Shown piece after piece: positions 33,866 through 46,004 of a stretch of DNA of 64,000 nt. Made by a program: the position numbers and the translations under genes. How positions within the stretch are numbered: the first letter of the stretch is position 1; each line of letters starts with the position of its first letter. The stretch is taken from positions 1 to 64,000 of the forward strand of contig JADMXW010000011.1 of assembly GCA_015548865.1 (NCBI GenBank), given 5' to 3'. The notes under the pieces are model-generated. The model did not search any database, was not told the origin of the DNA, and saw nothing but the letters and a program-made list of their open reading frames with translations. The stretch comes from Serratia marcescens (lineage in GTDB: Bacteria; Pseudomonadota; Gammaproteobacteria; Enterobacterales; Enterobacteriaceae).

Positions 33866-33986
33866 GCTGACAAAGTCCGTCATTAGGTGACGTGGGCAAT
33901 GAGGTCGTAGCAGCATAAGCCGCCGGAGCGCTCCTCAGCGTGACTCACCAGGAAATACAGACGTACCGAAAAGGGTTTGTCAGCAA
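33866..33986. repeat. MITE-like element with GCTGACAAA-type ends, copy 2
   Basis: A 121-bp element with near-inverted ends GCTGACAAAGTCC and GGGTTTGTCAGC. It is the short form of the element at 12856-13049, lacking about 75 internal bases. It lies between two hairpin terminators downstream of accC and encodes nothing. Confidence 0.72.
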
Positions 33987-33989
33987 CCC

Positions 33990-34012
33990 AAAGGCCCGCA
34001 TAGCGGGCCTTT
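33990..34012 (-). terminator. Hairpin after accC
   Basis: A perfect 10-bp palindromic stem AAAGGCCCGC/GCGGGCCTTT with a three-base loop lies 20 bases after the accC stop. The T-run is only the three T residues of the stem, so it may be a partial terminator with the second one at 33834-33859 as backup. Confidence 0.65.
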
Positions 34013-34032
34013 GTACTCTTGTGCGTCGCAGA

Positions 34033-35376
34033 TTATTGCAGGCCGAGCTTCTTCTCCAGATAGTGGATGTTGGTTCCACCGTGCTGGAAGTTCTCGTCGT
34101 TCATAATCTTCAGCTGCAACTCAATGTTGGTTTTAATACCATCAATGATCAATTCCGCCAAGGCGTTTTTCATACGGGAAATCGCGATGTCGCGACTTTC
34201 ACCGTAAGTGATCAACTTGCCGATCATGGAATCGTAATATGGCGGCACGGTATAGCCGGCATAAATGTGCGATTCCCAGCGAACGCCAAAACCCCCCGGT
34301 GCGTGGAAACGCGTGATCTTGCCTGGACTTGGCAGGAATGTATTGGGATCTTCGGCGTTAATGCGGCATTCCACCGCATGACCGCGCACATGGACTTCTT
34401 CCTGTTTGATGGACAGTGGCTGGCCCGCGGCGATGCGCAACTGCTCTTTGATCAAATCGACACCGGTAATCATCTCCGTTACCGGATGCTCAACCTGAAT
34501 ACGGGTGTTCATCTCGATAAAGTAGAACTCGCCGTTTTCAAACAGAAATTCGAATGTACCCGCTCCGCGATAGCCGATATCTACACAGGCTTTGGCGCAG
34601 CGATCGCCGATGTAGCGACGCAAATCTGCAGTGATACCGGGGGCTGGCGCTTCTTCCACCACTTTCTGGTGGCGACGCTGCATAGAACAATCGCGTTCCG
34701 CCAAATAAATAGCATTGCCCTGACCATCGGCCAATACCTGAATTTCCACATGGCGCGGATTTTCCAGATATTTTTCCATATACACCATGTCGTTATTGAA
34801 CGCGGCTTTCGCTTCCGCACGGGTCATGATGATGGATTGTTCCAGATCGGCCTCACTGCGCACGACACGCATACCGCGGCCGCCACCGCCGCCAGAGGCC
34901 TTGATAATCACCGGATAGCCAATGCGTTTGCCAAAAGCGCGGTTCTTATCCATGTCGTCGCCCAATGGGCCGTCAGAACCTGGTACGCACGGCACGCCTG
35001 CTTTTTTCATGGCAGAAATGGCAGAAACTTTGTCACCCATCAGGCGAATGGTGTCTGCACGCGGGCCGATGAAGATAAAGCCGGAGCGTTCAACCTGTTC
35101 GGCGAAGTCCGCATTCTCGGACAAAAATCCGTAGCCTGGGTGAATTGCCACGGCACCGGTGATTTCCGCAGCGGAAATGATAGCCGGAATGTTCAGGTAG
35201 CTTTTGGTTGACGGAGCCGGGCCGATACACACGGTCTCATCTGCCAGCAGCACATGTTTCAGATCGCGGTCCGCGCTAGAGTGAACAGCAACAGTCTTGA
35301 TGCCCAGTTCCTTACAGGCGCGTAAAATGCGCAGCGCAATCTCTCCGCGGTTCGCGATAACGATTTTATCTAGCAT
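34033..35376 (-). CDS. accC: Acetyl-CoA carboxylase, biotin carboxylase subunit
   Basis: A 447-residue ATP-grasp enzyme that carboxylates the biotin on AccB using bicarbonate and ATP, the first step of fatty acid synthesis. It shows the N-terminal [26 protein letters not shown], the glycine-rich ATP loop [14 protein letters not shown], and the active-site [20 protein letters not shown] and [14 protein letters not shown]. It is 29 bases behind accB. Confidence 0.98.
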   Translation of the reverse strand: MLDKIVIANRGEIALRILRACKELGIKTVAVHSSADRDLKHVLLADETVCIGPAPSTKSYLNIPAIISAAEITGAVAIHPGYGFLSENADFAEQVERSGFIFIGPRADTIRLMGDKVSAISAMKKAGVPCVPGSDGPLGDDMDKNRAFGKRIGYPVIIKASGGGGGRGMRVVRSEADLEQSIIMTRAEAKAAFNNDMVYMEKYLENPRHVEIQVLADGQGNAIYLAERDCSMQRRHQKVVEEAPAPGITADLRRYIGDRCAKACVDIGYRGAGTFEFLFENGEFYFIEMNTRIQVEHPVTEMITGVDLIKEQLRIAAGQPLSIKQEEVHVRGHAVECRINAEDPNTFLPSPGKITRFHAPGGFGVRWESHIYAGYTVPPYYDSMIGKLITYGESRDIAISRMKNALAELIIDGIKTNIELQLKIMNDENFQHGGTNIHYLEKKLGLQ

Positions 35377-35405
35377 GGTAAGCCTCGTTATTCGATGACA
35401 ACCGA

Positions 35406-35873
35406 TTATTCAATGACAACCAGTGGCTCATCAAACTCTACCGGTTGGCCGTTTTCAACCAGGATGGCTTTCACCACACCCGCTTTATCGGCTTCGATTT
35501 GGTTTAGCATTTTCATGGCTTCAACGATGCACAAGGTGTCGCCGACGTTAACCTGTTGTCCAACTTCAACGAATGCTTTCGCATCCGGGCTCGGGGTACG
35601 GTAGAAGGTACCGACCATGGGGGAACGTACGATGTGTCCGCTAACGGCGGCAGGAGCAGCTACTGCCGCTTCTGGTGCAGGAGCCACAGCGCTTGCCAAT
35701 GCAGGCGCGGGTTGTTGCATCATCGGCGCGTAGGCTTGTTGCATCATGGGGTAGGCCGGCACTGCTGGGGCACGACTGATACGTACTGATTCTTCACCTT
35801 CTGAAATTTCCAGTTCGGCGATGCCGGACTCTTCAACCAGTTCGATCAGTTTCTTGATTTTACGAATATCCAT
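35406..35873 (-). CDS. accB: Acetyl-CoA carboxylase, biotin carboxyl carrier protein
   Basis: A 155-residue carrier. The N-terminal [23 protein letters not shown] region is followed by an Ala/Pro-rich flexible linker (about 45-80), and the C-terminal biotinyl domain has the modified Lys in [16 protein letters not shown]. The start was chosen to match E. coli AccB; the frame stays open upstream into the aroQ spacer. Confidence 0.97.
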   Translation of the reverse strand: MDIRKIKKLIELVEESGIAELEISEGEESVRISRAPAVPAYPMMQQAYAPMMQQPAPALASAVAPAPEAAVAAPAAVSGHIVRSPMVGTFYRTPSPDAKAFVEVGQQVNVGDTLCIVEAMKMLNQIEADKAGVVKAILVENGQPVEFDEPLVVIE

Positions 35874-35911
35874 GGATGTGGTTCCGTACTCATTTGTTGA
35901 AATGGGTTTGT

Positions 35912-36364
35912 TTAGTTTGACGTGGACAGGCGTTTTACTGCCGTCTGTAACGCATAGCCATACCCATCTGCGCCCAGACCACAAATCACCCCCACTGCCA
36001 CATCGGACAGGTAAGAGTGATGGCGGAACGGTTCGCGTGCGTGCACGTTGCTCAGATGGATTTCAATAAACGGAATTTCCACGGCCAGAAGTGCATCACG
36101 TAATGCAACGCTGGTGTGGGTAAATGCCGCCGGGTTAATTAAAATAAAATCCGTGTTACCGCGTGCCTGATGGAGGGTGTCGATCAGCACATGCTCAGCA
36201 TTGGATTGGACATGGGAGAAGTTAACATTGAGCGACTGCGCCTGGCGTTCCAGATCGCTGACGATCTCTGCAAGCGTCGTGCTGCCGTACTTCTCTGGCT
36301 CACGGGTTCCCAGCATATTCAGGTTGGGACCGTTCAAAAGCAAAATGTGAAATCTCTCTGCCAT
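35912..36364 (-). CDS. aroQ: Type II 3-dehydroquinate dehydratase
   Basis: A 150-residue dodecameric enzyme of the shikimate pathway that dehydrates 3-dehydroquinate. It shows [20 protein letters not shown] with the active-site Tyr, [17 protein letters not shown], and [27 protein letters not shown]. coli K-12 uses type I AroD instead; a type II gene in front of accBC is normal in Pectobacteriaceae, Yersinia and many others. The start is the ATG before AERFHILLL. Confidence 0.96.
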   Translation of the reverse strand: MAERFHILLLNGPNLNMLGTREPEKYGSTTLAEIVSDLERQAQSLNVNFSHVQSNAEHVLIDTLHQARGNTDFILINPAAFTHTSVALRDALLAVEIPFIEIHLSNVHAREPFRHHSYLSDVAVGVICGLGADGYGYALQTAVKRLSTSN

Positions 36365-36595
36365 TGTGCCGTTATCTCCCGCGATACACCCAGTTTGTAG
36401 AAAAACGTGTCGCACAACATAGCGCGAAGCACATCGTTTGTCACCTTTTGGCAACGTAAATTGTTCACCGGGCGATAAGGTCGGGCATTATAACCATATC
36501 GTGGCAATTCGCAGCTAAATACTGGTCTTATCTCCGCAAATAGCTTTGGCGCGGCTGCTACGAGGGGGTATTGCATGAATATCGCTATTTCGGCA

Positions 36596-37195
36596 CTAAT
36601 GCCACCATTGGCGGAACTTTTTGTAACGTAGAGCTAACAAGAGCAGTGCACACAGTCCATAAAGAACAGGCTGGGGCGATAAGATTTTTACTGACCATAA
36701 ATAATGGATGGGCGCGAGAACCGCGATCGCATAGATAAGGTTGTGTAAGCGTTGCCAGTTTTTGCCAAGAACGCGCTGTGTCGCCTGAAACGACGTTACC
36801 GCAAGAGCCAACAACATTAGCCAACTGAGCGCACCCAATGTCAGGTAAGGGCGATTAATCAACTCTTGGCCCAACAACGTAAAGTTGGCGATCCCCAGTT
36901 CCAACAGAGCATAGCTGGTCAGATGCAGCGTTGCCCAAGCGAAACACCACAGACCGAGCAAGCGGCGACAGCGGATCAGCAGTGGTTGTTTGCCATAGCG
37001 CGCCAATGGCGTGACCAACAGTGTCGCCAGCAGCAGTTTTAGCGCCATTCTTCCAGTAAAATGCTGGATATCTTTGGCCGGATCGGCACTAAACGCGCCT
37101 TGTTGAATAGCATAAAACAGCCACAGTAGTGGTAATACTGCTGTAGCGTGCAAGGCGATTTTCAGCCATAACACATGTCGAAGTGTCAGACGCAT
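36596..37195 (-). CDS. msrQ: Heme-binding membrane subunit of periplasmic methionine sulfoxide reductase
   Basis: A 199-residue inner-membrane b-type cytochrome with six helices and conserved His residues (for example in [17 protein letters not shown] and [18 protein letters not shown]) that passes electrons from the quinone pool to MsrP. It follows msrP directly with no intergenic base. Formerly YedZ. A 231-base gap to aroQ contains no recognised gene. Confidence 0.95.
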   Translation of the reverse strand: MRLTLRHVLWLKIALHATAVLPLLWLFYAIQQGAFSADPAKDIQHFTGRMALKLLLATLLVTPLARYGKQPLLIRCRRLLGLWCFAWATLHLTSYALLELGIANFTLLGQELINRPYLTLGALSWLMLLALAVTSFQATQRVLGKNWQRLHNLIYAIAVLAPIHYLWSVKILSPQPVLYGLCALLLLALRYKKFRQWWH

Positions 37196-38209
37196 TTAGA
37201 AGTTATCCCGTAGGTTCAGACCACGATAGAGGTGTGCAACCTGATCGGCATAGCCGTTAAACAGCAGTGTTGGTTGGCGTTGAACGTTCAGGAGTCCGCC
37301 TGCACCAATCACGCGTTCACTGGCTTGCGACCAACGAGGGTGATCAACATGCGGGTTCACATTGGCGTAAAAGCCATATTCATCCGGTGCCGCCAGATTC
37401 CAGGTTGATGGCGGACGTTCGCGCGTAAAGCGGATTTTCACGATGGATTTGATGTTCTTGAAACCGTATTTCCACGGCGTAACCAAGCGGATGGGGGCAC
37501 CGTTTTGCGGCGGCAATGTTTTGCCATACACGCCGAGAGCCAACAGGGTCAAGGGGTGCAGCGCCTCTTCCATTGTGAGCCCTTCTACATACGGATACTC
37601 AAGCCCACCACCGAGAAAGCGGTCTTTCTGTCCGGGCATTTGCTCGGGGTCATACAAGGTTTGAAAAGCAACATAGCGTGCGGCGCTGGTAGGTTCTACA
37701 AACTGGATCAGTTTCGCTAAAGGGAATCCAACCCAAGGAATCACCATCGACCAGGCCTCGACGCAGCGAAAGCGGTAGATACGCTCCTCGAACGGAAAGC
37801 GCTTGGTGATGTCGTCCATATCCAACGTGACAGGTTTAGCGATTTCCCCTTCTATTTGTATCTTCCAGTCTGCGGTGCGCAACCCCCCCGCGTTGGCCGC
37901 CGGATCTGCTTTATCCAGACCAAACTCATAGAAGTTATTGTAACCAGTGACCTTGTCCTCTGGCGTCAGTGTTAGTGATGCGGCGGTATTGGATTCAGGC
38001 GTAAACGTGAGTGGTGTTGGCGGCGATGCCGTTGGCTTTTTTTTGCCACCGGTGATCCAGTCCAGCACGTCAGCCTGCGCGCTGAGCGGCAGGCTCAGCG
38101 TGGCAGTAGCGATGCCCAGTGCTTTCATCACGGTGCGGCGCTGGTGAAAAATCCCCTCAGGGGTAATGTCGGCGGCACTCGGTTGGCGTTGACGGCGAGA
38201 GTCAGACAT
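37196..38209 (-). CDS. msrP: Periplasmic methionine sulfoxide reductase, molybdopterin subunit
   Basis: A 337-residue Tat-exported molybdoenzyme of the sulfite oxidase family that repairs oxidised methionines in envelope proteins. The Tat motif is in [19 protein letters not shown] (about residues 23-41). The molybdenum ligand Cys lies in [15 protein letters not shown], and the C-terminal [24 protein letters not shown] is nearly the E. coli sequence. Formerly YedY. It forms the operon msrPQ, followed by aroQ-accBC on the same strand. Confidence 0.97.
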   Translation of the reverse strand: MSDSRRQRQPSAADITPEGIFHQRRTVMKALGIATATLSLPLSAQADVLDWITGGKKKPTASPPTPLTFTPESNTAASLTLTPEDKVTGYNNFYEFGLDKADPAANAGGLRTADWKIQIEGEIAKPVTLDMDDITKRFPFEERIYRFRCVEAWSMVIPWVGFPLAKLIQFVEPTSAARYVAFQTLYDPEQMPGQKDRFLGGGLEYPYVEGLTMEEALHPLTLLALGVYGKTLPPQNGAPIRLVTPWKYGFKNIKSIVKIRFTRERPPSTWNLAAPDEYGFYANVNPHVDHPRWSQASERVIGAGGLLNVQRQPTLLFNGYADQVAHLYRGLNLRDNF

Positions 38210-38497
38210 GGTGATGCTCCAAGGGTTATGGCTGCTGCATGCCGTAAGTATGGAAGATAAGACGACACGAGCAAAAAAGAGTTCATTGCAGAGTATTACA
38301 CATGCAGCTAAAAGGCGTGGCTGAGAGGTCCTTGACGGTATTTCCCACCCAATGTTCGCCGCGCAGTTGTGACCGGGGAGGAAAAGTCTTGGAAAATCCT
38401 TTAGTGTCTATATTTGTAACAGGTAGTATTAGCAATAGTGGTGAACACGGCGCGGGGGATGTGACCTCGAGCGGCGAGAGGATGCAGGGATGGGCAG

Positions 38498-40432
38498 ATG
38501 ACGAAATTTTCTTCATTGATGACGATGACGCTGGTGCTCGTCATATCTCTGTTGTTTATCATAGGGTTAGTCACTATTATTGATGATAATCTCCACAAGG
38601 TGGATAACCAACTGCATGCTATCGCGACCAGTGTTGATCAGGCGCTGTTGGTACAATCTCCTGAGCGATTGCAGTTTTGGCTTCCTTCAATGATGAAAGC
38701 GGCAGGCGTTGTACTGCTTGAGATCCGCGACCTCGATCAAAACTTGCAATATTCTCTGCGGTTGCCGGAAATGCTGAGTGTAGAGGGCGATTATGCGCAC
38801 CATGTGGTGCAGTTGCCGCTGATGCAAAATGCAGATTTTCGTGTCAACCTCACTTATCTTGACCCCTTTATCGGTTCACCCCGCTGGATTTTCTCTACCA
38901 TTGCCATGGTCGTGGCGATGGTGTGTATGCCTGCGCTGCTGGTGTTTGCTCTGCGGCGCTTTCGTCGCAAAGTAATAGGGTATGAGCAGTTAGAAATGCG
39001 CGCAAAGCGCATTCTGAGGGGGGAGCGCGAATCGGTAGCACACGGTTCAGTGCATGAATGGCCCGACAGCGCCAGCGGAGCATTCGATCAATTGTTAGCG
39101 GATCTCTCTGACGCACGCGAAGAACGCAGCCGACTTGATACACTTATTCGTGCCTTCGCTGCACAAGACGCAGAGACCGGATTAAGCAATCGCCTGTTTT
39201 TCGACAACCAGCTTACCACTCAGCTAGAAGATGCGGAAAATGTTGGCACCCACGGTGTGGTGATGATGATTCGCCTGCCGGATTTCGATACCTTGCAGGA
39301 AACGCATGGCTATGCCAATGAGCTGCGCGATTACCGCAATACGCTGGTTAACATGCTCTCGACGTTCGTCATGCGTTACCCTTCTGCGTTGTTGGCGCGC
39401 TATTTCAGCAGCGATTTTGCCGTTTTGCTACCGCACCGCACACTTAAAGAAGCGGATATTATCGCTGCGCAGTTAGTAAAAGCACTGGATATCTTGCCCA
39501 TCACGCCGCTTATTGATCGTGAAGATGTACTGCACATCGGTATTTGCGCCTATGTCAGCGGGCAGAGCTCTGAACAAGTGATGGAGAGTGTGGAAGATGC
39601 CACGCGCAATGCGGTATTGCTGGGGGGCAACGGCTGGTGTGTGTTTGACAGGCAGGTACCGGACAAGGGGCGCGGCAGCGTTAAATGGCGCACGCTGCTG
39701 GAACAGACGCTGGCGAAAGGTGGCCCTCATCTATACCAGAAACCAGCAGTGACACGAGACGGTGTGGTTCATCACAGGGAAATGATGCCGCGCATAACGG
39801 ATGGCAAACAGGTGTTGCTTGCAGCAGAGTATATGCCTCTGGTTCAGCAACTGGGGCTGACCCCCAACTATGACCGGCTGCTGGTGGCGCAAATTATTGC
39901 GCTGTCGGCCTCTTGGCCGGAAGAGACGTTGGCGATGCCTGTGAATGTAGATTCGTTGTTGCAACGCCCTTTCTGGCGTTGGCTACAAGAAGTGCTGTTG
40001 CAATGTCCAAAACAGCAGCGTCAACGCATTTTGTTTGAACTTGCTGAGTCAGATGTGTGTCAGTATATCGAGCGCCTGCGTCCGATTTTAAATACGCTGG
40101 TGGGGTTGGGGTGCCGACTGGCGGTGACGCAAGCTGGATTGACCTTGGTCAGTACGACCTATATCAAAACGTTACAGGTGGAAATTATCAAGCTCCATCC
40201 CGGATTGGTACGTCGTTTTGAACGTAGGACGGAGAATCAGCTTTTTGTTCAGAGCTTGATCGAAGCCTGCAAGGGCACTTCCGCAAAAGTGTTTGCTGCG
40301 GGTGTGAGAACCCAGGAAGAGTGGAATACGCTATTGAGCCGCGGTGTCTATGGTGGTCAGGGCGATTTTTTTGCCGCGTCGATCCCTGTTAGCGATGAGT
40401 TGAAAAAATATTCACCCAGGCATCGTGTTTAG
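38498..40432 (+). CDS. csrD: RNase E specificity factor CsrD
   Basis: A 644-residue inner-membrane protein (E. coli CsrD 646) that marks the small RNAs CsrB and CsrC for RNase E decay. Two transmembrane helices (about 7-28 and 131-153) flank a periplasmic region; a HAMP-like linker, a degenerate GGDEF domain (SSDF in place of GGDEF, about residue 308) and a degenerate EAL domain (REMMPRI in place of the EAL motif, about residue 427) follow. As in E. coli it should not make or degrade cyclic-di-GMP. GCAGGGA precedes the ATG. It lies directly upstream of mreB. Confidence 0.95.
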   Translation: MTKFSSLMTMTLVLVISLLFIIGLVTIIDDNLHKVDNQLHAIATSVDQALLVQSPERLQFWLPSMMKAAGVVLLEIRDLDQNLQYSLRLPEMLSVEGDYAHHVVQLPLMQNADFRVNLTYLDPFIGSPRWIFSTIAMVVAMVCMPALLVFALRRFRRKVIGYEQLEMRAKRILRGERESVAHGSVHEWPDSASGAFDQLLADLSDAREERSRLDTLIRAFAAQDAETGLSNRLFFDNQLTTQLEDAENVGTHGVVMMIRLPDFDTLQETHGYANELRDYRNTLVNMLSTFVMRYPSALLARYFSSDFAVLLPHRTLKEADIIAAQLVKALDILPITPLIDREDVLHIGICAYVSGQSSEQVMESVEDATRNAVLLGGNGWCVFDRQVPDKGRGSVKWRTLLEQTLAKGGPHLYQKPAVTRDGVVHHREMMPRITDGKQVLLAAEYMPLVQQLGLTPNYDRLLVAQIIALSASWPEETLAMPVNVDSLLQRPFWRWLQEVLLQCPKQQRQRILFELAESDVCQYIERLRPILNTLVGLGCRLAVTQAGLTLVSTTYIKTLQVEIIKLHPGLVRRFERRTENQLFVQSLIEACKGTSAKVFAAGVRTQEEWNTLLSRGVYGGQGDFFAASIPVSDELKKYSPRHRV

Positions 40433-40473
40433 GGTGAATGTCGCGGGTAAATTGACGTAGAATGCGTGGTTTG

Positions 40474-40599
40474 TACTCGTCATACTTCACGTTGCATGTG
40501 TGTTGGCTGCGCTCACTTATCCGATCGCTTGCTTGAGTATGCTCATCGGGATTTTTTCGCTTGCCAGTTTCCCGCAACTCGAATTATTTGAAGTAGATA
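40474..40599. repeat. Dispersed palindromic repeat, copy 2 (full length)
   Basis: The most complete copy in the window, about 125 bp, from CTCGTCATACTTCACGTTGC to CAACTCGAATTATTTGAAGT. The ends are imperfect inverted repeats (TACTTCACGTTGC against GCAACTCGAATTATTTGAAGTA), with the inner GTTGGCTGCGCTCACTTATC typical of the family. It sits 41 bases after csrD. The rest of the 442-base csrD-mreB gap should hold the mreB promoter. Confidence 0.8.
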
Positions 40600-40685
40600 A
40601 ATCGGTTAGTGTGTGCTGATTGCGCGAGTTGGCCGATAAAATGTTAGATTTTGTGTCCTGTGTAGATACGCATCCGACTGCGTGA

Positions 40686-41918
<1,233 letters not shown>

Positions 41919-41936
41919 TATTGCCGAATAAAAGGA

Positions 41937-41998
41937 AGGGGAACCGTATGGGGAAACAGCGTTGTTTTTCATCCCGTAGGGTAGCCCCTCTTTTTTTA
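41937..41998 (+). terminator. Terminator-like hairpin between mreB and mreC
   Basis: A long interrupted stem (AGGGG, ACC, TA and GGG blocks at 41937-41953 pairing with 41970-41989) is followed by CTTTTTTTATT. It has the form of an intrinsic terminator inside the operon and could keep MreB in excess over MreC and MreD by partial termination. A mreC-proximal promoter may lie in the remaining 170 bases. Confidence 0.55.
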
Positions 41999-42169
41999 TT
42001 CTGTGGCGAGCCGTTTTCACGGGTATCGCCATTAGCGTAATTCCCTGCGCCCGACGCCCCTCGGCCCCAGCGTTTCTGCGGGCATGACGGCGGTGAAAAA
42101 CATGAATGGTATCTTTAGTTTCGAGCGTGTCGGGCGTTCTTTATTCGCGTTGAGGAATACGCAACCTTT

Positions 42170-43336
42170 ATGAAGCCGATTTTTAGCAGGGGACCTTCCC
42201 TGCAATTGCGACTTTTTCTTGCCGTCTTCACGGCCATGGCGATCATTATCGCCGACAGCCGCTTGGGGACCTTTCTCAAGATCCGTACCTATATGGATAC
42301 GGCGGTCAGCCCGTTCTATTTTCTTGCCAACGGGCCGCGTGAAGTATTGGATAATGTCTCTGAATCGCTGGCGACAAAAAATCAGTTAGCGTTGGAAAAC
42401 CGTGCGCTACGTCAGGAGTTGCAGTTGCGTAACAGCGATCTGCTACTGCTAGGCCAACTGAAACAGGAAAATGCGCGTCTGCGCGAACTCTTGGGTTCCC
42501 CGCTGCGTCAGGACGAGCAGAAGATGGTGACACAGGTGATTTCGGCAGGCACTGACCCCTATAGCGATCAGGTGGTGATTGATAAAGGGGCAGCGCACGG
42601 TGTCTATGAAGGGCAGCCGGTTATCAGTGATAAAGGCGTGGTCGGACAGGTTGTTGCTGTCGGTCAATTGACCAGCCGTGTGCTACTGATCTGTGATGTT
42701 TCCCACGCGTTGCCGATTCAGGTGCTACGTAACGATATTCGCGTCATTGCCGCCGGTAATGGTTGTACTGATGACCTGCAACTGGAGCATTTGCCAAACA
42801 ACACCGATATTCGCGTGGGCGATGTACTGGTGACGTCAGGATTGGGTGGCCGTTTCCCTGAAGGTTATCCGGTGGGCGTTGTCTCTGAAGTGAAGGTTGA
42901 TACGCAACGCGCCTACACCGTTATCAAGGCGCATCCTACCGCTGGGCTGCAACGTTTACGCTATTTGCTGTTGCTGTGGGGCGTCGATGATGCTTCGGGT
43001 AAAGGCTTGCCGCCGCAAGAAGTACACCGTGTCGCCAACGAGCGCTTGATGCAGATGATGCCGCAGGTATTGCCTTCACCTGATGAGATGGGCCCACCGC
43101 CGCCTCCGGCCAATACGGCACCTGCTGCTGCGCCATCAGGCAATGTGCCGCCGAAAAATACGCCCGTGCGTAGTTCCTCTCAAGGCAATTCTTCTCAAGG
43201 GAGTGCCTCTCAAGGAAATGTCCCTCAGGGGAATGTTTTCCAAGGGAATACCCCACGGGCGAGTCAATCTCAAGGTCAGCCATCTCAACGGAATACGCCA
43301 CCGGCTGCTGCACCCGCACAGGGAGGACGCCAATGA
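42170..43336 (+). CDS. mreC: Cell-shape protein MreC
   Basis: A 388-residue inner-membrane protein with one N-terminal helix (about 12-30), a coiled coil (about 60-105, [20 protein letters not shown]) and the periplasmic beta domain to about residue 275. It links MreB to RodA and PBP2. The C-terminal tail (about 300-388) is unusual: Pro-rich, then a run of short Ser-Gln-Gly-Asn units ([21 protein letters not shown]), encoded by a degenerate 15-18-bp repeat. E. coli MreC (367) has no such run. It overlaps mreD by 4 bases. Confidence 0.96.
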   Translation: MKPIFSRGPSLQLRLFLAVFTAMAIIIADSRLGTFLKIRTYMDTAVSPFYFLANGPREVLDNVSESLATKNQLALENRALRQELQLRNSDLLLLGQLKQENARLRELLGSPLRQDEQKMVTQVISAGTDPYSDQVVIDKGAAHGVYEGQPVISDKGVVGQVVAVGQLTSRVLLICDVSHALPIQVLRNDIRVIAAGNGCTDDLQLEHLPNNTDIRVGDVLVTSGLGGRFPEGYPVGVVSEVKVDTQRAYTVIKAHPTAGLQRLRYLLLLWGVDDASGKGLPPQEVHRVANERLMQMMPQVLPSPDEMGPPPPPANTAPAAAPSGNVPPKNTPVRSSSQGNSSQGSASQGNVPQGNVFQGNTPRASQSQGQPSQRNTPPAAAPAQGGRQ

Positions 43337-43821
43337 ACCGCTATCGCCGTCATGGCAACTGGATCATCTGGCTATCGTTCCTGATCGCCATGGTGTTGCA
43401 AATCATGCCCTGGCCGGAACAGTTCTATCATTTCCGGCCCTCATGGCTCTCGCTATTTCTGATTTACTGGGTGATGGCGCTGCCGCATCGGGTCAACGTT
43501 GGTACTGGCTTTGTGCTCGGCATGGTGATGGATCTTATTCTGGGGTCTACGCTTGGCGTGCGTGCGTTGGCGCTCAGTATTGTCGCCTACCTCGTTGCCT
43601 TCAAGTTTCAACTGTTCCGCAACATGGCGTTATGGCAACAAGCCTTGATTGTCATGGTGTTATCGCTGGTGATGGATCTAATTGTCTTCTGGGCGGAGTT
43701 CCTGGTAAGCAATGTGTCGTTCAGGCCGGAGAATCTGTGGAACTGTGTGGTCGATGGCGTACTGTGGCCTTGGTTATTCCTGCTAATGCGCAAAATTCGC
43801 CGCCAGTTCACAGTACAATAG
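43333..43821 (+). CDS. mreD: Cell-shape protein MreD
   Basis: A 162-residue integral membrane protein with five predicted helices, [30 protein letters not shown] at the N-terminus and [24 protein letters not shown], matching E. coli MreD. It works with MreC in the elongasome. The ATGA overlap with mreC indicates translational coupling. Confidence 0.97.
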   Translation: MNRYRRHGNWIIWLSFLIAMVLQIMPWPEQFYHFRPSWLSLFLIYWVMALPHRVNVGTGFVLGMVMDLILGSTLGVRALALSIVAYLVAFKFQLFRNMALWQQALIVMVLSLVMDLIVFWAEFLVSNVSFRPENLWNCVVDGVLWPWLFLLMRKIRRQFTVQ

Positions 43822-43879
43822 TCAATAAGGGCGTAGTCCATATTTGGAACGTCCACAGTAAAATAGGTTAAAAGGAAAT

Positions 43880-44473
43880 ATGACAGCGCTCTATCTGGCC
43901 TCTGCATCTCCGCGCCGCCGTGAACTCCTGACGCTGCTGGAAATCCCTTTTCAACTGCTGCCGGTGGACGTTATCGAGCAGCGGGAATCACATGAAACGG
44001 CAGAGGATTATGTGCGTCGCCTGTCGAAGGATAAAGCGCAGGCCGGTGTTGCTGCGGCACCGCAAGATTTGCCGGTATTAGGGGCGGATACCATCGTGGT
44101 GCTGGATGGGCAGGTATTGGAAAAACCGCGTGATGAGACCCATGCTGCAGAGATGCTAGCCACACTTTCGGGGCGGCGGCATCAGGTGATGACCTCGGTT
44201 ACGTTGGCCGATCGCCGCGCGACGTGCAGTACGCTGGTGGTGACCGACGTGACGTTTCGTCCGCTGACGCCGCAGGACATTGCGCGCTATATCGCCAGCG
44301 GCGAGCCGATGGATAAAGCCGGTGCTTACGGCATCCAGGGCAAAGGCGGTTGTTTTGTCAAAGCGATCAGCGGAAGTTATCACGCGGTTGTCGGGTTGCC
44401 GCTGGTGGAAGCTAATGAATTGTTTAATCAGATTATAGCGTTACGAACGGCAGGAGCAGAAAATGACAGCTGA
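43880..44473 (+). CDS. yhdE: Maf-like nucleoside triphosphate pyrophosphatase (dTTP/UTP)
   Basis: A 197-residue Maf protein of the YhdE (MafA) type that hydrolyses dTTP, UTP and modified pyrimidine nucleotides to monophosphates. It shows the N-terminal [10 protein letters not shown], the metal-binding region [19 protein letters not shown] and the [13 protein letters not shown] signature. It overlaps rng by 11 bases, as in E. coli. Confidence 0.96.
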   Translation: MTALYLASASPRRRELLTLLEIPFQLLPVDVIEQRESHETAEDYVRRLSKDKAQAGVAAAPQDLPVLGADTIVVLDGQVLEKPRDETHAAEMLATLSGRRHQVMTSVTLADRRATCSTLVVTDVTFRPLTPQDIARYIASGEPMDKAGAYGIQGKGGCFVKAISGSYHAVVGLPLVEANELFNQIIALRTAGAENDS

Positions 44474-45932
44474 GTTACTGGTCAACGTGACGCCGTCGGA
44501 AACGCGCGTTGCCTACATTGACGGCGGGATCCTGCAAGAGATCCACATTGAACGTGAAGCGAAACGCGGGATTGTGGGCAATATCTATAAAGGCCGAGTC
44601 AGCCGCGTCCTGCCGGGCATGCAGGCCGCCTTTGTCGATATTGGTCTGGATAAAGCCGCGTTCTTGCACGCGTCCGACATTATGCCCCACACCGAATGTG
44701 TCGCCGGGGAAGAGCAGAAAAACTTCCATGTGCGTGATATTGCCGAGTTGGTGCGTCAGGGGCAAGATTTGATGGTGCAAGTGGTGAAAGACCCGCTCGG
44801 TACCAAGGGGGCCCGCTTGACCACCGATATCACGCTGCCATCGCGCTATCTGGTTTTTATGCCTGGTGCTGCCCACGTTGGCGTTTCACAGCGTATTGAA
44901 AGCGAAGCTGAACGCGAACGCCTGAAGAAAATTGTCAGTGAATACTGTGATGAGCAGGGCGGGTTTATTATTCGCACAGCGGCAGAAGGTATTGGTGAAG
45001 ATGAGCTTTCATCAGATGCCGCCTTCCTCAAACGCTTGTGGACCAAAGTCAGCGAACGTAAAAAGCGCAATCAAAGTAAATGCAAGCTTTACGGTGAAGT
45101 GGCATTGGCGCAGCGTATTCTGCGTGATTTCGCCGGAGCGGCGTTAGATCGCATCCGTATCGACTCCCGCCTGACCTATGATGCATTGCTGGAGTTCACT
45201 ACCGACTATATTCCAGAAACAACCCATAAGCTGGAGCATTACGCAGGACGCCAGCCGATTTTTGATCTCTACGATGTAGAGAACGAGATTCAGCGTTCGC
45301 TTGACAGAAAGGTGGAACTCAAATCCGGCGGCTATCTGATCATCGACCAAACGGAAGCGATGACGACAATCGACATCAATACCGGGGCGTTTGTTGGTCA
45401 CCGCAATCTGGATGAAACCATCTTTAACACCAACATCGAAGCGACACAGGCGATAGCGCGTCAACTGCGACTGCGCAATCTGGGGGGGATTATCATTATT
45501 GATTTCATTGATATGAGTAATGAAGATCACCGCCGCCGGGTGTTGCACTCGTTGGAACAGGCACTCTCCAAAGATCGTGTTAAAACCAGTATTAACGGCT
45601 TCTCTCAACTAGGATTAGTGGAGATGACGCGTAAGCGCACTCGTGAGAGCATTGAGCATGTGCTGTGTCATGAATGCCCAACTTGTCATGGCCGCGGCAC
45701 GGTGAAAAGCGTTGAGACCGTCTGCTACGAAATCATGCGTGAAATCGTGCGTGTGCATCATGCTTATGATACCGACCGCTTCCTGGTCTATGCATCGCCG
45801 GCCGTGGCTGATGTGTTGAAAAGCGAAGAGTCCCATGCCTTGGCGGAAGTGGAAATCTTTGTTGGTAAGCAGGTGAAGGTACAGATTGAGCCGCTGTATA
45901 GCCAGGAACAGTTTGACGTGGTGATGATGTAA
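44463..45932 (+). CDS. rng: Ribonuclease G
   Basis: A 489-residue endoribonuclease of the RNase E/G family that matures the 5' end of 16S rRNA and turns over some mRNAs. The S1 domain (about 35-125), the catalytic DNase-I-like domain with Asp residues in [12 protein letters not shown] and IIIIDFIDM, and the zinc-link [10 protein letters not shown] (about 405-414) are all present. It has the RNase G length and lacks the long RNase E tail. Confidence 0.97.
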   Translation: MTAELLVNVTPSETRVAYIDGGILQEIHIEREAKRGIVGNIYKGRVSRVLPGMQAAFVDIGLDKAAFLHASDIMPHTECVAGEEQKNFHVRDIAELVRQGQDLMVQVVKDPLGTKGARLTTDITLPSRYLVFMPGAAHVGVSQRIESEAERERLKKIVSEYCDEQGGFIIRTAAEGIGEDELSSDAAFLKRLWTKVSERKKRNQSKCKLYGEVALAQRILRDFAGAALDRIRIDSRLTYDALLEFTTDYIPETTHKLEHYAGRQPIFDLYDVENEIQRSLDRKVELKSGGYLIIDQTEAMTTIDINTGAFVGHRNLDETIFNTNIEATQAIARQLRLRNLGGIIIIDFIDMSNEDHRRRVLHSLEQALSKDRVKTSINGFSQLGLVEMTRKRTRESIEHVLCHECPTCHGRGTVKSVETVCYEIMREIVRVHHAYDTDRFLVYASPAVADVLKSEESHALAEVEIFVGKQVKVQIEPLYSQEQFDVVMM

Positions 45933-46004
45933 TTCCTGCATCAATGAATACCCTAGAATAATGACTTCCCCGCGTCGCCTGCGACGAAGATCAAGGAGAA
46001 TAGT

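Noticed and set aside
38310-38350. GGCTGAGAGG upstream of csrD, recalling part of the TPP riboswitch
   Set aside because: The second conserved part (CTGA with ACC) is absent, and csrD is not a thiamine gene.
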